Source: Burkholderia mayonis
GTDB lineage: Bacteria > Pseudomonadota > Gammaproteobacteria > Burkholderiales > Burkholderiaceae
Direction: 5' to 3'
Assembly: GCF_001523745.2 (NCBI RefSeq)
Contig: NZ_CP013386.1
Coordinates: 3,596,001 to 3,660,000 of the forward strand
DNA length: 64,000 nucleotides
Below, one piece after another: positions 58,548 through 64,000 of this stretch; the first letter of the stretch is position 1, and every line of letters starts with the position of its first letter. Both the position numbers and the translations under genes were made by a program. The notes beneath the pieces were generated by a model. That model was not told the origin of the DNA, did not search any database, and worked only from the letters and a program-made list of their open reading frames with translations.

Positions 58548-60503
58548 TTACGGCGCGATGAAGCCGAGGCGAGCCTTCAGCGACTGCGGCTTCTTCTCGA
58601 AGAGCGCCGCGTAGTACGTCTCGTTCGACAGCACGTTCTTCACGTATTCGCGCGTCTCGTTAAACGGGATCGTCTCCGCGAAGACCGCGCCCTCGACGGG
58701 CCGCGCGAGCGCCTGCCGCCACTGGGCCGGCCGGCCCGGCCCCGCGTTGTAGCCCGCCGTCGCGAGCACCGCCGAATCGTCGAACTTCTGATAGATGTCG
58801 GACAGATACCACGTGCCGAGCTGTACGTTCGTGTCGATGTCGTGCATCTGCGCGCGCGTGACCGTGCCGAGGCCGAGCTTTTTCGCGACGAGCTGCGCGG
58901 TCGCCGGCATCAGCTGCATCAGGCCGCCCGCGCCCACCGACGAGCGCGCGTTCGTGATGAAGCGCGACTCCTGGCGGATCAGCCCGTACGCCCATTCGAT
59001 GTCGAGCCCGTTGGTCCGCGCGTAGCGTTCGACGATGTCGCGGTACGGCGACGGATAGCGCAGCGAGAAGTCATGCTCGGCCGTCGTGCGATCGGCGGTG
59101 TTGACCGTGCGATCGAGCAGGTCGACGCGCTTGCCGTACTCGGCCGCGGCGAGCAGTTGCCGATCGGTCATTCCGCGCAGCGGCCAGTTCCATTCGCGAT
59201 TGCCTTCGAGCCGCAGATTGAGCGCGTAGAACCGCTGCGCGAGCGCGAAGCCCGGCACCTTGTTCATCGCGTCGATCTCGGCGTCCGTCACCTTCGTGCG
59301 CGCCGGGACCACCGTTTTCTGGCCGAGCTCCTCGCCCGCGAGCTGCCCGTAGAAGTTGAACTGCCCGGCGATCCGCTCGAATTCCTGGTTCGCCTTCAGC
59401 GTGTCGCCGCTCGCCTTCAGCGCGCGGGCGCGCCAGTAGATCCACGTCGTGTCGTCGCGCAGCGGCGCGGGCATCTGCTCGATCGAGCGGCGCACCATCG
59501 GCCAGTCGCCCGCGAGGAGCGCCGCGCGCACGCGCCATTCGTACACCGGATTCGTGAGCGGCGCGTCCATCGACTGCCGGTACCACGCCGCCGCCTGCGG
59601 CAGGCGCTTGATCGCCGCCTGATAGCCGATCTCGCCCCAGCCGATTGCCTGCTCGGTCGCCGACAGCGTCGACGCGAGCGACCTAAGCTGCCCCGCCGCC
59701 GTCTCCGGATCGTTGCGCGCCATCCGCGTGATCGCGAGGAGCGCGAGCTGCCGCGACGTCGCGTCGGCGCCGACGCCGCGTGCGAGGAAGAGCGGCGGCG
59801 CGCTCGTCGCCTGGTCGAAGCCGGCCGGGCGCGGGCCGAGCGCGTCGGCAATCTTGCCGCCGAGCGTCGTGTAGTTCTGCTCGTACGCGAGGCGCACCTG
59901 CGCCCATACGTCGTCGCTCGAGAACTGCTTGTTCGTCGCGAGCGCGGTGATGAGGTCGACGCACGCATCGCCGTAGTACTTCGGCTCGACGAGCAGTTCG
60001 CGCGCCATGTCCGCGACGTTCTCGCCGCGCGCCGCGCGCGATTCGAGCGAATAGCATTTGACCTGCGTGTCGTCGTCGAGCACGAAGCGCTTGTACTGTT
60101 CGTCGAAGTTGCGCCAGTCGTGGCGCGCGCCGAGCACGAGCAGGTAGTCGTTGCGCATCCGGTCGGCGATCGCCTGGCCGTCGTAGCGCGACAGGAACGA
60201 CAGCACCGGCGCGTCGGGCGCGTCGAGCCGCGCGTGGCCCGACGAATCGAACAGCTGCGGCTTGATCTGGAAGTATTCGAGATACGACGGCGCCGGGTAG
60301 TTCGGGATTGTCGACGCGAGTTGCGCGGCGCGCACCGGATCGTTCCTGCGCGCGGCTTCGCGAAGTTGGACGAAGACCTGGTCGTCGCTCGACGTCATGT
60401 CGTCGACGGTCTGCGCGGCGCAGGCGGCCGTCCCTGCGGCCAGCACGGCTGCGACGAGGGGCGCCGCGACCGCACGATATACTCGGAAAAGGCTGGTTGA
60501 CAT
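58548..60503 (-). CDS. slt: Soluble lytic murein transglycosylase Slt
   Basis: 651 residues, signal peptide to about residue 30 (AAGTAACAAQ). A long helical superhelical U/L region (about 40-470) is followed by the SLT catalytic domain: catalytic Glu in GLIRQESRFITNARSSVGAGGLMQLMPATAQ (about residue 500), then TWYLSDIYQKFDDSAVLATAGYNAGPGRP. It cleaves peptidoglycan glycan strands in the periplasm to give anhydro-muropeptides. It is divergent from the cyclo-ligase gene with only 21 bp between starts. Confidence 0.93.
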   Translation of the reverse strand: MSTSLFRVYRAVAAPLVAAVLAAGTAACAAQTVDDMTSSDDQVFVQLREAARRNDPVRAAQLASTIPNYPAPSYLEYFQIKPQLFDSSGHARLDAPDAPVLSFLSRYDGQAIADRMRNDYLLVLGARHDWRNFDEQYKRFVLDDDTQVKCYSLESRAARGENVADMARELLVEPKYYGDACVDLITALATNKQFSSDDVWAQVRLAYEQNYTTLGGKIADALGPRPAGFDQATSAPPLFLARGVGADATSRQLALLAITRMARNDPETAAGQLRSLASTLSATEQAIGWGEIGYQAAIKRLPQAAAWYRQSMDAPLTNPVYEWRVRAALLAGDWPMVRRSIEQMPAPLRDDTTWIYWRARALKASGDTLKANQEFERIAGQFNFYGQLAGEELGQKTVVPARTKVTDAEIDAMNKVPGFALAQRFYALNLRLEGNREWNWPLRGMTDRQLLAAAEYGKRVDLLDRTVNTADRTTAEHDFSLRYPSPYRDIVERYARTNGLDIEWAYGLIRQESRFITNARSSVGAGGLMQLMPATAQLVAKKLGLGTVTRAQMHDIDTNVQLGTWYLSDIYQKFDDSAVLATAGYNAGPGRPAQWRQALARPVEGAVFAETIPFNETREYVKNVLSNETYYAALFEKKPQSLKARLGFIAP

Positions 60504-60524
60504 CGTTGTGAACGGAGCACTCTA

Positions 60525-61121
60525 GTGAGCGAAAGCATAGCACGCGCCCCGGCGCCGAATCCGAAGCAAACGCTGCGCGAAACGCTTGCGCAGCGCCGCC
60601 TCGACGCGAATCGCTCGGCGCTCGCGCACGACGCGCTCGCGCAGCGCGTGCTCGCGATCCTCGCGGACTGCGCGCCGCGCACGGTCGGCTTCTACTGGCC
60701 GCTGTCGGGCGAATTCGACGCGCGCGACACGATCGCGTCGTGGCTCGCAGGCGACGCGGGCCGACAGGCGGCGCTGCCCGTGATCGGCCAGCCGCGCACG
60801 CCGCTCGATTTCCACGCATGGACGCCCGACGCGCCGATGCGCGAAGGCCGCCACCGGATTCCGGAGCCCGCGGCGGGCGAGCGGCTCGTGCCGGAGGTGC
60901 TGCTGATTCCGTGCGTCGGCTTCGATCACGGCTGCTTCCGGCTCGGCTACGGCGGCGGCTACTACGACCGCACGCTCGCCGCGTGGCCCGGCGCCGCGCG
61001 GCCCGTGACGGTCGGCGTCGCGTACGACGCGTGCGGCGTGCACGAACTGCCGCGCGAAGCGCACGATCTGCCGCTCGACTGGATCGTCACCGAGACGCGG
61101 ACCCACCGGTCGGGCGGCTGA
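60525..61121 (+). CDS. 5-formyltetrahydrofolate cyclo-ligase
   Basis: 198 residues from GTG 60,525. KQTLRETLAQRRL near the N-terminus, LIPCVGFDHGCFRLGYGGGYYDRTLA near the C-terminus, then the VGVAYDAC strand: the characteristic 5-FTHF cyclo-ligase (YgfA/FAU1) pattern, with GYGGGYYDR as the ATP/folate-binding loop. It converts 5-formyl-THF to methenyl-THF with ATP. In many genomes it sits beside 6S RNA; here no such RNA was recognised. Confidence 0.92.
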   Translation: MSESIARAPAPNPKQTLRETLAQRRLDANRSALAHDALAQRVLAILADCAPRTVGFYWPLSGEFDARDTIASWLAGDAGRQAALPVIGQPRTPLDFHAWTPDAPMREGRHRIPEPAAGERLVPEVLLIPCVGFDHGCFRLGYGGGYYDRTLAAWPGAARPVTVGVAYDACGVHELPREAHDLPLDWIVTETRTHRSGG

Positions 61122-61318
61122 CGGGCGCGCCGCGCGCCGAAGCCGCTCGCGACTCGGCAACGACGGCAACGATGACGACGCGCGCCGCGCGGCGCGCTTC
61201 CGTCAAACGATCCCGGGCGAAAGCACGCACCAACGCACCGCGCGCAGTCGGCGCGGCGCCGCGCAACCGCCCGCTGGACCGTGAGGCCCGGCGGGCCCGC
61301 ATCTCCGGCGCATTCCGC

Positions 61319-61831
61319 CTACAGCGACGCGGCCGCGCGCGCCGCGGTGTCGTACAGCCCCGATGCGTGACGCAGCAACTGCGCGGCGTCGCCGATCTGC
61401 TCGTTCGTGAGCCCGCTGTCCTTCAGGGTCTCGATCAGGCAGCGCTCCCGCACGTCGCGATACTTGAGGCAGAGTGCGCGGCCCGCGTCGGTTGCGTCAA
61501 AGAACACTTCCTTGCCTGTCTTTTCGCTTTTTACGTACCCTCTAGCTACCAGCTTCTTGAGTGCATACGTCGCGACGTGCGTGTCCTCGATGTTGAGCAC
61601 GAAGCAAATGTCGGCGAGCTTCTTCTTGCGGTCCCGGTGGCTCACGTGGTGCAGCAGCGACACTTCGACCGCCGTCATGTCTTTCGCCCCCGCGGCCGCC
61701 ATGCACCTGACCATCCAGCGATTGAACGCATTTCCCGCCATGATGAGCGCATATTCGAGCTCGGACAGCTCCGCGCTTGCCTCGGAAACGAGATGTTCGG
61801 ACGATACGATCTTGGTCGGATGACGCTGCAT
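61319..61831 (-). CDS. MarR-like winged-helix regulator
   Basis: 170 residues. After an N-terminal dimer helix (SELEYALIMAGNAFNRWMVRCMAAAG) comes a winged HTH (MTAVEVSLLHHVSHRDRKKKLADICFVLNIEDTHVATYALKKLVARGYVKSEKTGKEVFFDATDAG). Known relatives are described as MarR-type regulators. It is divergent from pxpBCA and a palindrome (61,919-61,939) lies between the two, so it likely controls the 5-oxoproline genes or itself. Confidence 0.85.
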   Translation of the reverse strand: MQRHPTKIVSSEHLVSEASAELSELEYALIMAGNAFNRWMVRCMAAAGAKDMTAVEVSLLHHVSHRDRKKKLADICFVLNIEDTHVATYALKKLVARGYVKSEKTGKEVFFDATDAGRALCLKYRDVRERCLIETLKDSGLTNEQIGDAAQLLRHASGLYDTAARAAASL

Positions 61832-61918
61832 GGCGAATCGGCGGACGTGAGTCGAGGTGCGCGAAAGTGTACGCCAAGATCGTTTGCGCGGCGTCCGCCC
61901 AAAATTTTTGACGAGAAG

Positions 61919-61939
61919 TTATCGACATTTTATTGATAA
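61919..61939. promoter_or_regulatory. Palindrome between MarR-like gene and pxpB
   Basis: TTATC (61,919-61,923) and GATAA (61,935-61,939) form the arms of an imperfect 21-bp inverted repeat, typical in size of MarR-type operators. A TTGACG at 61,908-61,913 with a TATTGA at 61,931-61,936 (17-bp spacer) forms a weak promoter overlapping it. Confidence 0.5.
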
Positions 61940-61979
61940 TGTATTCTCCACCCGGCCCAACGCCGTTTGCTTGCCATCG

Positions 61980-62636
61980 ATGACCACTCCACGCATCTAC
62001 CCGCTTGGCGATACCGCCCTCGTCTGCGAGGCGCCCCCTCCCGCAACGCTCGAATGCCAGCGCCGCGTGTGGGCGGTCGCGGGCGCGGCGGCGGGCTGGC
62101 CGCATGTCGTCGACGTCGTGCCCGGGATGAACAATCTGACGATCGTGTTCGACCCGCTCGAGACGACGGCCGACGCGCTCGCGCCGCTGATGAAGACCGC
62201 GTGGCGCGACGCCGACGACGTCGCCGAAAGCGGCCGCGAAGTCGAGATCCCCGTCGAGTACGGCGGCGCGTTCGGTCCCGATCTCGACGCGGTCGCGAAG
62301 CACACGGGGCTCACGCGCGGCGAAGTCGTGCGGCGCCATTCGACCGGCACCTACGTCGTGTTCTTCCTGGGCTTCCAGCCGGGCTTCACGTACATGGGCG
62401 GCCTCGACGACTCGCTGCACACGCCGCGGCGCGCCGCACCCCGGCTGGAAGTGCCGGCCGGCTCGGTCGGCATCGGCGGCGAGCAGACTGGCATCTATCC
62501 GGCCGCCGCGCCGGGCGGCTGGCAGTTGATCGGCCGCACGCCGCTCGCCCTCTTCGATCCCGCGCGCACGCCGCCGACGCTCCTGCAGCCGGGCGACCGC
62601 GTGCGCTTCACCGTCGCAGGGGTGCATACCGGATGA
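61980..62636 (+). CDS. pxpB: 5-oxoprolinase subunit PxpB
   Basis: 218 residues from ATG 61,980 ([17 protein letters not shown]); the longer frame to 61,857 overlaps the promoter and is not used. Family text: [10 protein letters not shown] at the start, [24 protein letters not shown] in the middle, and [29 protein letters not shown] near the C-terminus (KipI/PxpB). With PxpC and PxpA it opens 5-oxoproline to glutamate using ATP. Confidence 0.92.
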   Translation: MTTPRIYPLGDTALVCEAPPPATLECQRRVWAVAGAAAGWPHVVDVVPGMNNLTIVFDPLETTADALAPLMKTAWRDADDVAESGREVEIPVEYGGAFGPDLDAVAKHTGLTRGEVVRRHSTGTYVVFFLGFQPGFTYMGGLDDSLHTPRRAAPRLEVPAGSVGIGGEQTGIYPAAAPGGWQLIGRTPLALFDPARTPPTLLQPGDRVRFTVAGVHTG

Positions 62637-63712
62637 CTTCACGCCAAGCCACGGGCGGCATCGAAGTGCTGCGCGCCGGTCCCCTTTCGACGATCCAGGA
62701 TCTCGGACGCCGAGGCTATCGCCATCTCGGCGTCGCGCAGAGCGGCGCGCTCGACTCGCTCGCGCTCGAAGTCGGCAATCGCCTTGTCGGCAACCGGCCC
62801 GACGCCGCCGCGATCGAAATCACGCTCGGCCCCGCGACGTTCCGCTTCCCGCGCGCGACGCGCATCGCGATCACCGGCACCGAGTTCGGCGCGACGCTCG
62901 ACGGCGTGCCGATCTACTCGTGGTGGAGCGTGCCCGTCGCGGCCGGCGAGACGCTCACGCTGCCCGTCGCGAAGCGCGGGATGCGCGGCTACCTGTGTGT
63001 CGCGGGCGGCCTCGACGTGCTGCCGATGCTCGGCTCGCGCAGCACCGATCTCGCGTCGCGCTTCGGCGGCCTCGGCGGCCGCGTGCTGCGCGACGGCGAC
63101 CGTCTGCCCGTCGGCACGCCGCCTGCCGGCGCGCCCGCGTGCGTCGCGCCCGACGCGCCCGAGTTCGGCGTGAAGGCGCCTGCGTGGTGCGCGTTCGCGC
63201 GCGTCGACGAGCAGCCGCGCCGCCACAAGCATACGCACGCCGCTTGGGCGATGCCCGTGCGCGTGCTGCCCGGTCCGCAGTATGCGAGCTTCACGCCGGC
63301 GTCGCAGCAGACGTTCTGGGACGAGGAATGGATCGTCACGCCGAGCAGCAACCGGATGGGCTACCGGCTTTCGGGCGCGAAGCTCGAGCGCGCCGAACCG
63401 GGCGACATGCTGTCGCACGCGGTGCTGCCGGGCACGATCCAGGTGCCGGGCAACGGCCAGCCGATCGTGCTGATGAACGATGCGCAGACGACGGGCGGCT
63501 ATCCGCGGATCGGCGCGGTGATCCGCGCGGACCTCTGGAAGCTCGCGCAGGCGCGCCTGAACCTGCCGATCCGCTTTGTCCGCGTGACGGTGGCGGCCGC
63601 GCGCGACGCGCTCGCCGCCGAGCGCGCGTACCTGCGGCAGATCGACATCGCGATCGAGATGCGCGAGGAGGCGCTGCAGCGCGCGCTCGCCGCGCGTGGA
63701 GTGGCGGCATGA
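62633..63712 (+). CDS. pxpC: 5-oxoprolinase subunit PxpC
   Basis: 359 residues. Its ATG overlaps the pxpB stop (ATGA). KipA/PxpC signatures: [32 protein letters not shown] at the N-terminus and [15 protein letters not shown] and [29 protein letters not shown] towards the C-terminus. It forms a complex with PxpB. Length is normal. Confidence 0.92.
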   Translation: MTSRQATGGIEVLRAGPLSTIQDLGRRGYRHLGVAQSGALDSLALEVGNRLVGNRPDAAAIEITLGPATFRFPRATRIAITGTEFGATLDGVPIYSWWSVPVAAGETLTLPVAKRGMRGYLCVAGGLDVLPMLGSRSTDLASRFGGLGGRVLRDGDRLPVGTPPAGAPACVAPDAPEFGVKAPAWCAFARVDEQPRRHKHTHAAWAMPVRVLPGPQYASFTPASQQTFWDEEWIVTPSSNRMGYRLSGAKLERAEPGDMLSHAVLPGTIQVPGNGQPIVLMNDAQTTGGYPRIGAVIRADLWKLAQARLNLPIRFVRVTVAAARDALAAERAYLRQIDIAIEMREEALQRALAARGVAA

Positions 63713-63768
63713 TTGAAGGACCGGGCGCGGCTGCGCGGCCGGGCGCGAACGCTTTGGGCAGAAACATC

Positions 63769-64000
63769 ATGGAAATCGATTTGAACGCCGACCTCGGCGA
63801 AGGGTGCGGCTCGGACGAGGCGCTTCTCGGCCTCGTCACGTCGGCGAACATCGCGTGCGGCTGGCACGCGGGCGGCGCCCAGGCAATGCGCGACTGCGTG
63901 CGCTGGGCTGTGGAGAAAGGCGTGTCGATCGGCGCACATCCGAGCTTTCACGATCCGGAGAACTTCGGCCGCAAGGAAATGGACCTGCCGGCAGGCGAAA
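63769..64000 (+). CDS. pxpA: 5-oxoprolinase subunit PxpA (LamB/YcsF), 5' part
   Basis: Truncated by the window edge after about 77 residues. [62 protein letters not shown] is the YcsF/PxpA start, with the metal-site DLNADLGE and HAGG motifs. ATG 63,769 is chosen because the family starts with this text; an in-frame ATG at 63,709 overlaps the pxpC stop (ATGA) and would add 20 Ala/Gly/Arg-rich residues, so it cannot be excluded. Confidence 0.92.
   Translation, partial: MEIDLNADLGEGCGSDEALLGLVTSANIACGWHAGGAQAMRDCVRWAVEKGVSIGAHPSFHDPENFGRKEMDLPAGE

Overview
The window is high-GC DNA from a beta-proteobacterium. The flagellar gene content and order (flgA, flgBCDEFGHIJ, ycgR, flgKL, flgMN), the hopanoid genes, the OmpC-type porin, the paired short chromate transporters and a VasX-like T6SS effector cassette point to the Burkholderia pseudomallei/thailandensis group. 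This placement comes from recognising protein families, not from a database search.

Region by region. 1-10.9 kb is ordinary chromosome: the 3' end of an OprB-type porin, hpnI/hpnL for hopanoid modification, a small exported protein and a secreted GHSQG serine hydrolase, an OmpC-type porin, a VOC protein, a DUF1275 membrane protein, YjdM, a split chromate transporter, and a LysR regulator that is broken. 10.97-23.66 kb is a T6SS effector island. It lies inside the 3' end of that lysR gene, which resumes at 23,656, and a 16-bp direct repeat marks both edges. On the minus strand it runs vgrG, DUF4123 adaptor, VasX-like pore-forming effector, two tandem copies of a membrane immunity candidate (the second carrying a copied effector tail), a small periplasmic protein, a PAAR protein, an unknown 308-residue protein and an orphan tssF. 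An IS110-type transposase remnant sits near the right edge. 23.75-26 kb holds a 14-bp tandem repeat, a nucleobase permease and a 9-bp tandem repeat.

26-40.85 kb is the axial flagellar gene set. The minus-strand run flgB to flgJ ends in a terminator. Sigma-28-type promoters (CTAAA-like, N15, GCCGnTAA-like) precede ycgR, flgK and flgMN, so class 3 expression is visible in the sequence.

41.7-54.5 kb is the most unusual region. It is an R-body (reb) type locus: four tandem RebB paralogues, three diverged Reb-like proteins, an unknown 366-residue protein, two small helical proteins, a 651-residue protein with a nucleotidyltransferase-like GGGTSDWD motif, and two DUF1906 (GH25-like TIM barrel) proteins. 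Beside them lie three regulators: a hybrid protein with a degenerate sigma-54-type AAA core and an AraC output domain, an OmpR-family response regulator, and a TorS-like hybrid kinase. The genes are closely spaced, several overlap by 4 bp, and most have good Shine-Dalgarno sites. I infer one operon making a contractile or extruding protein ribbon together with candidate effector or processing enzymes.

55.5-64 kb returns to housekeeping genes: cca, a glutathione transferase, an NDUFA9-like reductase, a soluble lytic transglycosylase, 5-formyl-THF cyclo-ligase, a MarR-like regulator, and the divergent 5-oxoprolinase genes pxpB, pxpC and a truncated pxpA.
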